64,000 nucleotides of DNA, from the NCBI GenBank assembly GCA_024803745.1, contig JANJXV010000024.1:9563427-9627426 (forward strand), in the 5' to 3' direction. Source of the DNA: Megascapheus bottae (Eukaryota; Chordata; Mammalia; Rodentia; Geomyidae). Of this stretch, positions 46,590 through 59,491 are shown one piece after another (position 1 is the first letter of the stretch; each line of letters opens with the position of its first letter). Below the pieces are notes generated by a model, which worked only from the letters and a program-made list of their open reading frames with translations, ran no database searches and was not told the origin of the DNA. Position numbers and translations under genes: made by a program.

Positions 46590-48330
46590 TAAGTTAGTTT
46601 TCAATTTATTTTTATTTTGAGATCACTGTAGAATGGCAGTATCTAGGGATGAAGTAGAGATCTCATGTATGATTTCTCCAGTTTTTCCCCATGGGACCAA
46701 GTTGCTAAGTAGTAGCAAAAAAAAAATCACAGCCAGGGGCTCACAAGCTCAGAGACCATCTATCACCACATGAGTCCTCAAGATGCCCTTTTTTACCAAC
46801 ACCCACTTCCGTGCTGACAACCCCTGACAGCCATTCATCTGTTTTTCAGTTTTACAGCTCGTCATCTCATGAATGTTACATAAATGCAATAATAGAGTAT
46901 GGATGGATCATCCCACATCACAATTATCTGGAAATGCACAAAAGTGGCCAAATATATGCATCATCTCGTGGAAGGGTATTTGTGTTTTACTTTTGGATAC
47001 TATCATTAAATTATTACTCCCTTGTAGGGCTTTGTGTGGACAAAACTCATCGGAACAAGCTCCAGCGCGTGTCACTATTGAATCTCATAGTAAGACGTAT
47101 TTCATTTCATAAACTGCCTTTCAAAATTGCCGTACTATGTTGCATTACTTCCAGAAAGGCATCATTGTTCCACATTCTCCCAGGCTTTGGGGTTTTCCAG
47201 GTAGCTAGCAATTATGATAGGTACATCAAAAGCCAAGATTACAGATGTTGATTAAGCACATAGGCTTATTGAAATTGATTTGTAATTCTTTCATGACATA
47301 TGATGCTGAACATCTTTTCATATGCTAATTTACCATCTGTGTGTCTTTTTAGGTGGCTTGTTTGTTTTGGTGATATTAGAGTTTGAATACAGGTCTTAGG
47401 TGTTAGGTAGACATTCTATTTTTTAAACCATTCAACCAGACTTGTTTTGCTTTTAGTTCTTTTTCAAGTGTTCAGGGCCTGGGCATTGTCTTTGAGGGCG
47501 GTTTTATTTTGTTTTGTTTCCTCAAGGCTTTTACTCTACCACCTGAGCCACAGCTCCACTTCTGGCCTTTGTTATTTTGGAAATTAGTTGAAGAATCTTT
47601 TGGATTTTTCTGCTAAGCTGGCTTCAAACTGTGATCCACTGAGCTCAGACTTCTGAGCAGCTAGGATTCTAGGTGTGAGCCACCAGCATCCAATCACAGT
47701 ATTATTTTTTATTTTTAATCAAGTTTTAATTTAACTGAAGTCTAACCTATACTTTTTTTTATTTCTTGATGATATTTTTAGTGTGTTTGAAAAGGCATCT
47801 TCAAACCCAAGGTACCTAGTTTTGGAAGTTACATGTTTTTTGTTATTGTTGTTTTACTTTAAGTGCTGTGACCAGTTTATACTTATTTTTGTTGATATGG
47901 CCTAGATTTTTATTTTTGCATGTCATCATCTTGTTTTTCCAGCCTAATTTACTAATATGACCATCTTTTCTCCTTCAAGTTAGCTTTGCTCCTTTATCAA
48001 CAGTTAGTCAACTCTAATTTATGCTATTAGAGTCATCTCGTGTCAGTACTATAGTTTTATGTTTCTCCAATATTATATTGGGTATTCTTAGTCTCTTACT
48101 TTTCCATGTAAACTATAAAGTTTGTAAATATCCACAAAATAAATAAACCCTCTATTTTACGGTTCCATTAGAAAGCCATCTCATATCAGCTTGATAGATG
48201 TAGAAATTCACTTTTATCATCAAGTCTCTGTTGATGCTTGAAGATTGATCTCTGTTTCTCCATTTGTTTTTCACCAGGATTTGTTATTTCTTAAGTGATA
48301 GTGAAGGTTTTAATTGGGCTTTTCCTGATA
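46590..48330 (-). mobile_element. Ancient L1 fragment (ORF2), split by SINEs
   Basis: Minus-strand order of an old mammalian L1: a 3' part at 46790-47000 (TCATGAATGTTACATAAATG), GATGCTGAACATCTTTTCAT at 47300, then across the SINEs TTAATTTAACTGAAGTCTAA (47720) and further upstream ORF2 traces to about 48330. It explains the 146-codon ORF at 46811-47251, which is not a gene. Confidence 0.6.
47368..47695 (-). mobile_element. Two SINE remnants inside old L1
   Basis: 47368-47458 looks like a degraded ID-like right monomer (GAGTTTGAATACAGGTCTTA). 47459-47695 is a clearer B1-Geo copy (CTCAAGGCTTTTACTCTACC, GAGCCACAGCTCCACTTCTG, GCTAGGATTCTAGGTGTGAG). Old L1 resumes after 47700. Confidence 0.75.
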
Positions 48331-48590
48331 TCATTGGTCCATGTGTTAGAATGCTCTAGTCTATTCACACAAATGTGGGCATATAAGGTAATTCACTCAG
48401 CCTTTGTTGACTTGGAGAGGGCGTGGCTCTCATTTGGCTTCTGTGGTACCCGCTGGAACAGAGTAGTTAGTGTTTAAACACTTTGTGCTTTTACTAGACT
48501 CTCTCATCCAAGCAGTAGTTGGGCAGCGTCCTTTATGTCTGTAGGTCTTCCTGGGTTTCTTAGTTCCTTCAGCTCTAGGATAAATGGGAA

Positions 48591-48632
<42 letters not shown>

Positions 48633-49119
48633 CATGCCTTGCTGCCATGGTATCCATTGGGTCTGGAGTTCTCTAGTTGTTTTGTTCTCTGCTATCTGTT
48701 TTATACTTCTTGTGTTCACATTCTTATGTGCCACAAAAGAAATAAGGAAATGTGTGCCTGTTTTGTCATAGTCTAGAAGTAGAAATCCTTTTTCTGGTTA
48801 TGTGTGTACTACGCATTTGTCATGTAGGAGACACGAGAAGGGTAAGATTAGGAAGAACTGTGTGTCAGGCAATTTCAGCTAAATTAGTTTTTTGATACAA
48901 TCCACTGGATAAAGAAAATATAAATCTTTCATGACATTTTTTCTCAGTTACTGTGGTTACTTGCTGGAATCAATTAGATTGAGATGTATTAAAGGGACAG
49001 GAGACCACTTCAAAAACTATTGTAATAAGTAGTATATGAGGCCTCGGACTGATTAAAGAAATGTTGATTATGACAATGCAAAAGTAAAAACAGCAGAAGT
49101 TATATTTTGTCATTATCAA
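48331..49119. other. Unique sequence with (AAT)n
   Basis: Holds the AAT tract and no recognised gene. ORFs on both strands at 48430-48771 are poly-Ile or poly-Tyr translations of the tract. Confidence 0.5.
48591..48631. repeat. (AAT)n microsatellite
   Basis: About 13 AAT units, uninterrupted. Confidence 0.97.
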
Positions 49120-50556
49120 GAATAGAATAGAAGAAAGATAGCCTCTTCAACAAGTTGTTCTGGCAGAACTGGTTAAGCACCTGCAGAAAACTAAAGTTGG
49201 ATCCTTCTTTGTCACCCTGCACTAGAATTAACTCCAAATGGATCAAAGACCTGAAGGTAAAAGCTGACAGGGAAGGAATAGGAGATACACTAGGCTGCCT
49301 TGGCACAGGTTGAAACTTACTTAATAAGGACCAAGAATCACAACAAATCAGAGAAAGGCTGGATAAGTGGGACTGCATTAAACTGCAGAGCTTTTGTATG
49401 GCAAAGGACATAGCTAGTAAATGAATTAGGAAGCCTACAGAGTGGGAGAAGATCTTCACCAACCATACAATGGACAAAGGCCTCATATCTAAAATATATC
49501 AACAGCTCAAAAAATTGAATCACTCCAAAACTAATCTCCAAAGTAACAACCATCCCATTAAAAAATGGGCCAAACACTTAAAGAGAGTCTTCTCTGAAGA
49601 AGAAACAAAAATGGCCTATAGACACATGAAGAAATGCTCAACATCTCTGGTCATAAAAGAAATGCAAATCAAAACAACGCTAAGATTCCACCTCACTCCA
49701 GTTAGAATGGCCAGGATCAGGAAAACTAATAACAGGAGGGATAACTACTACACTGTTGGTGGGAGTGCAAACTCGTTCAACCACTATGGAAAGCAGTATG
49801 GCAATGCCTCAAAAGGCTAAACATAGAGCTCCCCTATTACCCAGCCACTACTTGGCATTTACCCAACCATCCAGAAACTAGGGCATACTAAATCCACTAG
49901 CACAACAATGTTCATTGCAGCATTATTCACCATAGCAAAGATATGGAACCAACCTAGATGTCCCTCAGTTGATGAGTAGATCAACAAGATGTGGTATTTA
50001 TACACAATGGAATTCTATGCTGCTTTCAGAAAAAATGACATCGACCCATTTGTTAGGAAATGGAAAGACTTAGAAAAAATCATATTAAGTGAAGTAAGCC
50101 AGACTCAAGGGAACTTAGGCTCAATGGTTTCCCTCATTTGTCATAATCAGTAGAAACCTTGGGCTCTCCTAGCAGACATTTGCAATAGAGCAAAACCTTG
50201 ATACATAAGGCCATATAGTATGAAGCTAATTGAAAGGACCTCCAGGATATTGAAACAAAAGCCATATAATGAATGATTGTTGTCCTTAATGTACTATGTT
50301 ATCTCTCATTTCTTTTGCTGTCCTTTGGTTATATCATATTGTTACAGTATCTCACTTTGTTATCTGATATATTGGATATATTTGTATTTGGTTATTTGAA
50401 ATTGGATAGGGAAGGGGGGAAAACCCAGATGGGGGTGGGAGGAGGGTAATGGGGACCAAGACATGTGAGAGGGTATCAATGTATGTGAATTAATGTACCA
50501 GCTATCTGGCAAATATCATGTAACCCTTTTATTAATTACAATAAAAATATTATAAA
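49120..50556 (+). mobile_element. 5'-truncated L1, about 1.4 kb, longest forward copy
   Basis: ORF2 C-terminal third: residues of the 49470-49820 frame include [11 protein letters not shown].. and [19 protein letters not shown]. In another frame near 49750 the HCWWEC part of the Cys-His motif remains. The IPLLGIYP- and PRCPSVD-type blocks follow, then 3' UTR with a G-rich tract (50410-50455) and the ATTAATTACAATAAAAATAT end. Frameshifts and stops break the frame. No clear target-site duplication was found. A good internal reference for the other L1 copies. Confidence 0.94.
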
Positions 50557-51537
50557 AAAATCAAACTGTGCTTAGAAACTAAAAATATATCTGAATAATT
50601 TTTGTCATAAAGACATCTTTATGATTTTTTCTATTTCTTTTTAGGGGAGTTTTTTATTTTGAAAGTGAAATACATGGTAAGAGATGAATAAGCTTAATAG
50701 AAATTGGAAAAAAAGGAAGTCAGATTTTTTAGGTTGAGTGACTTTATTGCTTTAATATATAATAGTTTTAAGAGAATTTATACATACTGCTCTTCTGGAT
50801 GGGCAGTGAGTCATGCATATTTTTCCTAATCTCTGTCTCTAACAAATAGTTTTGTTTGTGCATTTGATGACCTTTGCAGGGAGCCCTGGATAATAAGATT
50901 CAGAATTAAGACATCAGAAAGTGTAGCACGCAGATGGGCTTCAGCTGATAGTTCAGAAAAATAATATCTTCATCCTACAGCTATTTTGCCATAAATCTAG
51001 GCCGTCTTTCTGTTTCACAAATAACTTACTTTTTAATGCAACTGCTGTTTTTTGCTATGATTAAAAATTGTTCTACTGTTTCTGTCTGCTGAGAAATTGT
51101 ATCAATAAAAAGTATAAGGTGGAAGCAACCAAGTCCCAGAGGGAGCCCAATATTTTTTTTCAGATCAAACACACTGAGTTTTTTCAAGGGTCAGTTTAAG
51201 TTTCGGGCAGGCTTCTTTACATTGTACCACCACAGGTCTAAAAATGAATTAGCTCCTGCTTTGAGTCACCTCTGGAAATTAAGTTTCTATGTTTGTGCTA
51301 TCTCTGGGACTTGAGCAATAGGTTTCATTTTAGCTCGAAGGAAACTATACTACCAGAAATAAGGTTCTCCCTACCATTTTTCCCCTAGTGCTATTTCAGG
51401 TGATGAAAAATAACTAATAAACCAGGAGAGAAAATAAAACTACCTCAGTTGCTCAAGGCTGTGAAGAAATTAGGAGAAATCATAGGAAATTGGTTGGTGA
51501 GACTATAAACAAATATTTGATCCCTGTCCACTGTCAG

Positions 51538-51564
51538 TTGTGTGTGTGTGTGTGTATGTGTGTA
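51538..51564. repeat. Short (TG)n microsatellite
   Basis: About 13 TG units with one TATG interruption. Confidence 0.9.
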
Positions 51565-51725
51565 GACATAGAAAAGCAATCGGGTTATCTCTACCACACA
51601 CGAAAATATGGCCTCTCATAAGATAATAAACAAAGGATCTTTATACTTTGAAATCCAAACTTAGAATTTTTGGCCCCTTTCTGAATCTGTTCTGATTTAA
51701 GACCCAAGGAATTGTTAACTCAAAC

Positions 51726-51730
<5 letters not shown>

Positions 51731-51772
<42 letters not shown>
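51731..51772. repeat. (TG)n microsatellite
   Basis: 21 TG units in unique sequence. Confidence 0.97.
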
Positions 51773-51778
<6 letters not shown>

Positions 51779-52411
51779 ATAAAATATTCATTGTTATTAT
51801 AAAGTGGATGTACAGAGGAGTTATAGTTATATTAGATTTTCATATGATCAGATGCATATAGGTATTTCACTTTTGTGTTCCTTTCCTAAGAATATCTTCT
51901 TTTCGTCTTTCTGTATGTGAGACCCATAGGTTGCATGGTTTCCCTCCCTTATGGTAGCTAGCATGTGTCTATATATTGACAAGTAAATACATTGAATGGT
52001 AAAAAAAATAAAAATTGAATTACATTTTTAAAATTAAGAGCAAACCCTGGGACATGATAAATTATTTTTTTATTTAAGAAAGTCACATGTGTTCACCTTA
52101 TACACACAGTGCTTACATGTGACCACACTGAGTACTTACAGAGTAAAATTTTGAAGACATGCATTAAATATATTGGAACTCTCTAAGAAGTCTTGGCAGA
52201 GCTTACACTTCCATATAGACATGATAAGAAGATGAAATAAATATATAGCATATGACAGCAAAAATACTACTTAATGATAATTTAGGAAAATAAGGCTGCT
52301 CATTATAAACAGTAGGAAGGAAAACTACAATAAATAAATAAGTAGGAATAAGAAAAGAGAAAAACTTCCCTAAAATCCAAAAGAGTTTAAATATAAAAAA
52401 AGTGACAGGGA

Positions 52412-52633
52412 GCCAGGTACGGTGGCTCATGCCTGTAATCCTAACTATTCAGGAGGCTGAGATCTGAGGATCAAGGTTCAAAGCCAGCCCAGGCACAAAA
52501 GGATCTGAGACTCTTATCTCCAATTAACCTCTAGAAAATGGGAGGTGGGGCTCAAGGGTAGGGGGGTAGCTTTGAGCTGAAGAGCTCAGGAAGAGCAACC
52601 AGGCTGAGCTCAAGCCCTATGACCCACAAAAAA
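52412..52633 (+). mobile_element. B1-Geo type SINE
   Basis: Well-preserved dimer: head AGCCAGGTACGGTGGCTCAT, linker, Geo-like monomer. Its tail has grown into the AAAG tract that follows. Flanks AAAAAAGTGACAGGGA (ending 52411) and AAAAAAGTGACTGGGA (52743-52758) form a 16-bp duplication with one mismatch that encloses both SINE and AAAG tract. Confidence 0.95.
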
Positions 52634-52686
52634 GAATTAAGAAAGAAAGAAGGAAAGAAAGAAAGAAAGAAAGAAAGAACGAACGA

Positions 52687-52722
<36 letters not shown>

Positions 52723-52742
52723 ATAAAGAAAGAAAGAACAAT
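52634..52742. repeat. (AAAG)n microsatellite, expanded SINE tail
   Basis: About 24 AAAG units with AACG and AAT interruptions. It lies inside the SINE target-site duplication, so it derives from the SINE tail. The 72-codon Leu/Phe/Ser ORF on the other strand is an artefact. Confidence 0.95.
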
Positions 52743-52758
52743 AAAAAAGTGACTGGGA

Positions 52759-53627
52759 TATTTTATGCACATGACTGAAAGCTTTCCTAGTTACCCAGAT
52801 CGATAATGTTATGAGGATTCATATTATAATGAATCATTTCTCTGAAGGACATGGCTGTCATGGAGTATATGTTAACATTGGTTTTCTACATAGCATGGCT
52901 ATCTTTGATAGTCTTCTGCCATTCACTGTACACTGAAAGAATTCCCTATGGACCTGTCCATCCTTTGTGCCATGCCCCTATGTTATTTGGGGATGTGGAA
53001 ACCAATGGCACATTCACTTCCCTATGAGACCACAGACATGGCAGAATAATATTGATCATCTGTACTACTACAGTTTCAAGTCTTCTTAACCCAAGAGTCT
53101 ATGTCACTATTTTTGAAGCAGTCGGCAACCTTTCTAGCTTTTTCAGCCTTGTTCAGCTTTAATCTCTTAAAAATTGGAATTTCTTCAGCTGGAAGCAATG
53201 AAAAGGCAGAAAAAAATGGTACACAACAGATTTTTGCACTGAAGTGTTCATTGTTGCTCTGTATAATGGCCAGTCTGATGTTTTTCGGGATTCCACTGTT
53301 AATATTTCAACACTCAGGGTTTTAATCTCTTTGGATTTTGATTATTAAAATTCTAGACAGTTGGTATTTTTATATTTTGGTGTTCAATATTTGGATTCTG
53401 GATTTTTGGAAATATAGTAGGCACAGGGTTATAAATTGCAACTCATTCCTCAAATTTTAGCACAACTTGGTTACATAGGAGACTGCACATTTATTTGAAT
53501 TTTTTTATGCCCAGAAAGCTCTGGAACATTATGACTGCTCAGTTTTCACTTGTTGCTTTGAATTACTTTTTTTTTTTACCTTAACCAGTCATTGTGGTAG
53601 GTGTAGGATGGAGAGACAGAAAAGATC
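52759..53627. other. Unique sequence, no gene seen
   Basis: A 74-codon ORF at 53101-53325 has no recognised domain. Confidence 0.4.
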
Positions 53628-53915
53628 GATGAGGCCTGGTTCAGTGGCTCATGCCTGTGATCCTAGCTATTCAGGAGGCTGAGATCTCAGCACCATGTTC
53701 AAAGCCAATCTGAGCACTAAAGAACATGAGACTCTTATCTCCAATTAACCACTACAAAACCGAAGTGGTGCTGTGACTCAAAGGGTAGGGCAGTAGCCTT
53801 GAGCAAAAGAGCTCAGGGACCATGCTCAGGTCTAGGGGTAGGGCGGTAGCCTTGAGGTGAAGAGCTCAGGGACAGCGCCCAGGTCTAGAGTTCAAGTCCC
53901 ATAACCAACAAACAA
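53628..53915 (+). mobile_element. B1-Geo type SINE with internal 53-bp tandem duplication
   Basis: A normal head and linker, then the right-monomer segment GGGTAGGG.GTAGCCTTGAG..CTCAGGGAC..CAGGTCTAG occurs twice, with GTAGGG at 53785 and again at 53838 (period 53). The second copy carries different substitutions. Ends in CAAACAAACAAAAATAAA. Confidence 0.93.
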
Positions 53916-53984
53916 ACAAAAATAAAGAATTGAGAAAATGAAGGCTCCGGGATAATTAGATGGCTATGTTGAAAATGCACATAC

Positions 53985-54200
53985 TGATCAGGTGCTGGTG
54001 GCTCACTCCTATAATCCTAGCTGTTTAGGGGAGCTAAGATCTAGAAGACCGAAGTTCAAAGTCAGCCAGGGCAGAAAAGTTTTCAGAATTCTATCTCCAA
54101 AATAATGAACAAACAGCTGGGTTGGAAGTATGGCTCAAATGGTGAACCATAATAGATCTTGAGGCCCTCAATTGAAACCCCAGTACTACCAAGTTTAAAA
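53985..54200 (+). mobile_element. Old B1-dID-like SINE
   Basis: B1-like head (GTGCTGGTGGCTCACTCCTA). The right part reads GTATGGCTCAAATGGTGAA, then GAGGCCCTCAATTGAAACCC, CAGTACTACC. Its A-like to B-like spacing is tRNA-like and lacks the extra segment of the Geo monomer. Confidence 0.75.
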
Positions 54201-54215
54201 CAGCCTAGGGGAACA

Positions 54216-57200
54216 AAGAAAAAGAAAAGAAAAGAAAATGTACTTTACTTCGGCTTCAGGTGTCTATTCATGTACCCTCAAGAGTCCTTTGAGAATGTCT
54301 GTGTCCCTGTATGTACTTGGAAATCCTTATCCAAGGTTTCATCCTATGTTTCAAAACTAGCAAGAATACAATTTCTGTCAAGTTTAAGACTTATGTGCTC
54401 TGACATTGGTAGAATTTTAATCAATGTCAAAATTAAAAGACAGAAGTGTTTATGCTAAGCAAAACTCATATGTCTATGGAATATATAATTTGATTGATGT
54501 CTTGTTTTTCCTTACAGATTTGTGGTTAGAAATGGTAAAAGACTGAACCCTGTTTCAGGCCTTGTAACTTAGACAGCTAGAAAGGAAGTTGAACAAAAGA
54601 ATTCACCAGAACATGATTCTCAGTTTCATTTAGGCAGAATTAAATGTAGACTAGGTAATGGATTAGGAAAATAGCTTATAATCAGAGGACTGACCCCAGT
54701 GAGACCCTGTCATTAAAACTTTAGTGTTGAGCCTGAAAACCTCCATTCCTTTGATTAGGCAATTTACTTCATTTCTATCCTCCTGTCTGCCAACACGTTC
54801 AGTTGCAAAATGACTTCTGGTTCTCTAGATTCAAAGAGGTTGTTTTACGGTAAAAAAAAATCACAGAATAGATGATTTTATTTAGCTATCCATCTGAACA
54901 CAATCAGAAAAGAGGAGGCATTTATAGATAATATTAACGAGATATAAGACAGCTGATTTCTTTTAGATGGGCAGAGGGATACAGATTCATGCAAAAGCTT
55001 AAAAGGCTCAGATGCATGCTTTTGTGCCTTCCTGTAGACAGAACTCAGAGATGCATTTTGCAGCTTGTGGAGGAGACAGAAAGGCTGGATGTTTATAATG
55101 GAGTCACATATGGGTGACTGTGCATGGCTTCAGTTTTCACATCAGTACTCTATATAGAAGTATTCAGTCTACTATGTTACAGCTGTGTTTTGAGAGAATA
55201 ATACTAAGTAAAGTTGTTTGTCAAGGCTTAATAGGAATGAAAGGATCTTATCTAATCAATAGATACATATCTAGCATTACTGTGGCTTATTATTAAATGT
55301 TGCAAAAATGTATTCATGAGTATTATTGTTTAAAGATGTTACTGACAAAAAGTTCCAGGACAATATTTCATGGGGTTCTGGAGGTATTTCTCTTTGTGTC
55401 TTGCATGGAAATTCTGAAAGGCTACATGCTTCTTGTATGAGAAACAGTTGGAGATCTCCGTCCCTAATCTCCTTATCTTATTTTCCAGTTTATATGAGAA
55501 GAAAGGAATAGAAGCACCAAAGCTATTAAGGACAGGGAAATTTCTCAGATGTGTTTCTTTGTCTAATTTAGATGAATTATAGATAGGACACACTTCATCA
55601 TTGAATGTAATGGGTTTACCAAGCATTTGTCTTAATAATGCAAATAAACCCCATTAAAGCCACATGTGTGAATCAGAGAGGAGGCTAGGCTTCAGCTCCT
55701 TGGAGTTATCCACTGCTAGCAAAGAGAGTAAGTTGTAAAGGACAAAAGGGCATCTTGGAGCACAGACAAAACATAAATACCAAGCAAGGGAGAAACATAG
55801 TTAGGGAAGATGATCAAGGTATTAGTATAGTAAACACATTTTCCTTTCCTTAGACTGACATTCTGAACTGTCTTGTACAAGCTGTGACCTTTCCTGTAAA
55901 GATGTCTAAAAAGCTGTGATGACCTTTATTTATGATGATTGTATGTATCAGGAAAATATCTTCAATAATGTCCCATTTGCAATGTTACCTCTGCTTAGAA
56001 ACCATGCCTAGTGGAGTTAATTTTCCGTGGTTTTTAGGTCAAAAAATTTGCTCACCTCCAATCTAGAACGAGTATATTATGAAAACTTAAGGACATTATC
56101 CATAGCGACTGTTCTAGTTTCTAATATGCAATGTAATACTTGATATTTATAAAGTCATACAATTTCATCGTGACAGAGATGCTATGCTTACCTATTTTGG
56201 GAGCAGAGAAAAGCCTGATGAATGACAGGAAGTACATTGGGATTTTACAACCATTATCAGACATCCAAGAAATAAATGCAGAAGGAAGGGACAAAAATAC
56301 AGAATCTTAAGAGTGCCTTGTGCTGAGGGAAGCGCATACACAAACAGAAACATCCATTGGGCTTTATGTTTTTTATTACAATACTGCCAAGCTGCCTCAA
56401 TAACTATACTGAGATAAAAGATTTAACCGGATTCCTGTGGACTAGCCTGGTGGAAGTGGTAAGCTGCTTCTATTCGCTTGTGAAACGATCAAGAGTTAAG
56501 AAGAAATATCCAAGTAAACTAAGATTACGTAATGAGAAATGAGTCATCCTCTCATTCAGTAAGATACATTTTCTGCAGAAATATTCTAAATGTATGTATA
56601 AAATCCCAGAAGCAAGTCCACTTGCATTGTGAGCATGTTTTAAAAACTCAGATACATTTTCTTCTTTTCTAGTAAACAGTTGCTTGCTGTCATGTGGCCT
56701 TATTACACTCCTTATATGCTATTTGCTGTCATGCAAGGTACATTCTTATATATGTATAACAGTATTATTAAGATAAGCTATATCATTGAGAAAAGAAATT
56801 TAATTCAGGAGATTGTATATCTGTGACGAGATCTTTAATTTTAAGGCCTCTAGAAGGAAATTTTAAGGACTTAGTTTCAAGAACAGAGCATGACTGGCCC
56901 GTAGCGTTATAAGGCGAGAAAACTTGTGTGGTACCTGACAGGACAGGCTTATTATATGCTTCTTAACTCCCACCTGTAGAGATCTGCCTGTATTGGGAAC
57001 ATTTTATGGCTCCTTGATGATGTTATAGTTATCTACATGGCCTTAGCAGAAAAATAAATCCCATCCCTATAGCTAGTTTTAAAAATTATCCAGTTAACAA
57101 TGGTGCTCAGTAAGAATTGGCCACTGTTTAGTTTATGTATCTGTCACCTCCTAACTACTTGTCCTTACCACTCTTATTCAGAGTTGGGGATGGCAATGAT

Positions 57201-57671
57201 TGATCACATAGCAGGAAATAATCAAAGCTCCCAGTTTCCCTTATTAAAAAAAATGATGTGGTGTATAAGTAAAATTCAAATGCACTTTCTAAGCTCTAAG
57301 AGAGTTCATTCTGCTTGGTTGTGCATACCCTGATTGGAGCTGCAACACCATCCTTTTTCCATGAGTTATGCTTCCAGATATAGTCTGAGTCCCCAGGATA
57401 GACAAGCATAAAGATGGGAGGAGACTAGGTCCATCTTATATTGCAGTTAACATCCCAGATTTTGGCTGCTTAGTGATCAAATTCCTGTGTACTAGAGAGA
57501 AAAGTTAAGTTAAATAAAACAAATTTACTGTTATTGTATTGGTGAGGAAGACAGGTAAACAGGATGGATCTTGTAGTAATAAATGAATGAAATTTTGCTG
57601 CCTAAAGACAATCTTATCATTATTTTTTAAACTATTGTAAGCAATTTTCATTTATCTTTTTTTAAAAAAAA
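54216..57671. other. Longest repeat-poor block, no gene seen
   Basis: About 3.45 kb without recognised transposons or microsatellites. ORFs stay at or below 99 codons (54159-54458 starts in the SINE). A faint MIR-like string may lie at 54740-54790. Confidence 0.5.
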
Positions 57672-57672
57672 A

Positions 57673-57896
57673 TCTGTTGTGGAGCTTGAACTCAGGACTG
57701 GGTGCTGCCTCTGAGGGTTTTTTCCCCTCAAGGCTAGTGTTGTACCACTATGAGCCAAAGAGCCACTTTCAGTTTTTCTCATTATTAACTAGAGATAAGA
57801 GCCTTACAGAGGCCTGTGCTGACTTTGAATCATGATCCTCAAAATTCAGCCTTCTGAGTCGCTAGGATTACAGGCATAAGCCTCAGATTTTCAGCC
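57673..57896 (-). mobile_element. Diverged B1-Geo type SINE
   Basis: Minus-strand dimer: TGGAGCTTGAACTCAGGAC, CCTCAAGGCTAGTG, AACTAGAGATAAGAGCC linker, GAGTCGCTAGGATTACAGGC on +. Confidence 0.85.
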
Positions 57897-58734
57897 AATA
57901 GTGATTGGCTTTCCAAACCTTAATTTTATGATTAATTTACTGGCATTCATTTTTTACAGAGCTATCCTTAGAATCCATTCAGATTTTCCATATTTTATGT
58001 CATTCTACAGATAATGACGTCAAGTATCTTTTATACAGGGAATACATGTTAAAATAATGGGGTGAAAATTATTTTAATTATTATGTGTGGATAGTTGTGG
58101 TATTTTTCATGTATAGGAAATATTACATTGCTCTTAAATACCGATAGAAAAACATACCATTACTTTGATGATAATATCATGGACAGTAACTGTGTAATTG
58201 TTATATATATATATATATATATATTAAATCTTTCAGATTGAAATATGTGTTACATGAATGTAACTCCTGCTTACAAATTAATATTATTTCCTTTTAGTTG
58301 AGAAGACCAGAAATAGAACCAGGTGCTCTTCAATACTTGTACTTTGAATATTCAGAAAGATTTTGCATGCATAGAGTTTGTGGTTCTGTGGCTGAAAGAT
58401 AGTTTTCTGCTATGTTATAATGCAATAAAATTATATAATGATATTAGAGAATTTGGCTACCTTAATAAATTCACAACAGCCAGCTCTTGGATTAGCTGGC
58501 ATTTAAGTTCTTAAAAAATTAATCTATTGGCTTTCAGACAATTGTGGAAAAGAAAAGAAAACATGGAGGAGGAAAATAGACAATGGAACATTTTCTGTGG
58601 CCCTGATATTTAAAACATGCACTCAGAAAAGCATCTACTTTATCAGAGCTAATGCCTGTGCAAAATTAGATTTACTTGTTAAGGTTCAAATTGCTCTTTG
58701 TAAGACCATTGATAAGTCAGTGAAATCTGCTAAT
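57897..58734. other. Unique sequence with (TA)n
   Basis: No gene seen. (TA)n at 58202-58224. Confidence 0.45.
58202..58224. repeat. (TA)n microsatellite
   Basis: About 11 TA units. Confidence 0.95.
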
Positions 58735-58750
58735 GACTTTCATTTTTTTT

Positions 58751-58922
58751 TGACAGTTGTGGGGCTTGACCTCAGGGCTTGAGCACTGTCCTTGGACTTT
58801 TCTCAAGGCTAGAACTCTACCACTTGAGCCACAGCATTACTTCCAGCTTTTTTCTATGTATGTGGTACCAAGGACTCAAATCCGGGACCTTCATGCAAGC
58901 ACTCCAAGCACTCCTTGCCCTG
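58751..58922 (-). mobile_element. IDL-Geo SINE, older copy
   Basis: Geo monomer clear. The left monomer is diverged and shortened (CAAGGACTCAAATCCGGGAC). Flanks GACTTTCATTTTTTTT (58735-58750) and GCTTTCATTTTTTTT (from 58923) are a likely target-site duplication of about 14 bp. Confidence 0.88.
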
Positions 58923-59489
58923 GCTTTCATTTTTTTTAACAAGGATGACCTGGTTCAATTTCTGTTACCTGTCATACTTTTGGATTTGTATATTAAAAAT
59001 ACTTTAATGTCTCATTTGAAGATGGTAAATTAGACTTCTTTCGGTTTGCCAGTCAGTTCTCAGAATAATCCTTCAAAACCATCCATACAACCACTATAGG
59101 AACTTTTTTGTTGTTGTTATTTATTTTCTGGCCAATACTCCAATAAAAATGTCTTTTATTTCCCTGAAATTATTTCAACACTTTGGGAGAGAGTGGAAAG
59201 ACTATGTAAAATGAGAATTGAAGTTGGCAGCTAGGGAAATTGAGAGGGGCTTTGGTGGTGAAGACTGCTTTTTAAAGGAGGGACTAGTCTTCTTACAGAA
59301 CAGGTGTGTATAAAATTTCCTGCAGGTTGGATTTTATTTCTTCTCTGCTTTCCAATTTGCTAGAAATCTCAGAATTTTGCATGATTGTAGTAGTTAGCTT
59401 TACTCTTAATGCTTTTTCAGTATACCATATGTTTTTTAAATTTGCTTGCCCAATTTTTTTGGATTGCTTTGTCTTAATAAGGATGTGTG

Positions 59490-59491
<2 letters not shown>

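Larger units (their letters stand above)
50557..52394. other. Unique block, no gene seen
   Basis: About 1.8 kb without recognised transposons, holding two TG repeats. A 75-codon minus-strand ORF at 52203-52430 runs into the next SINE. Confidence 0.45.

Noticed and set aside
46811..47251. 146-codon ORF
   Set aside because: It overlaps an ancient L1 fragment read on the opposite strand. The sequence matches L1 order and no other protein domain is visible.
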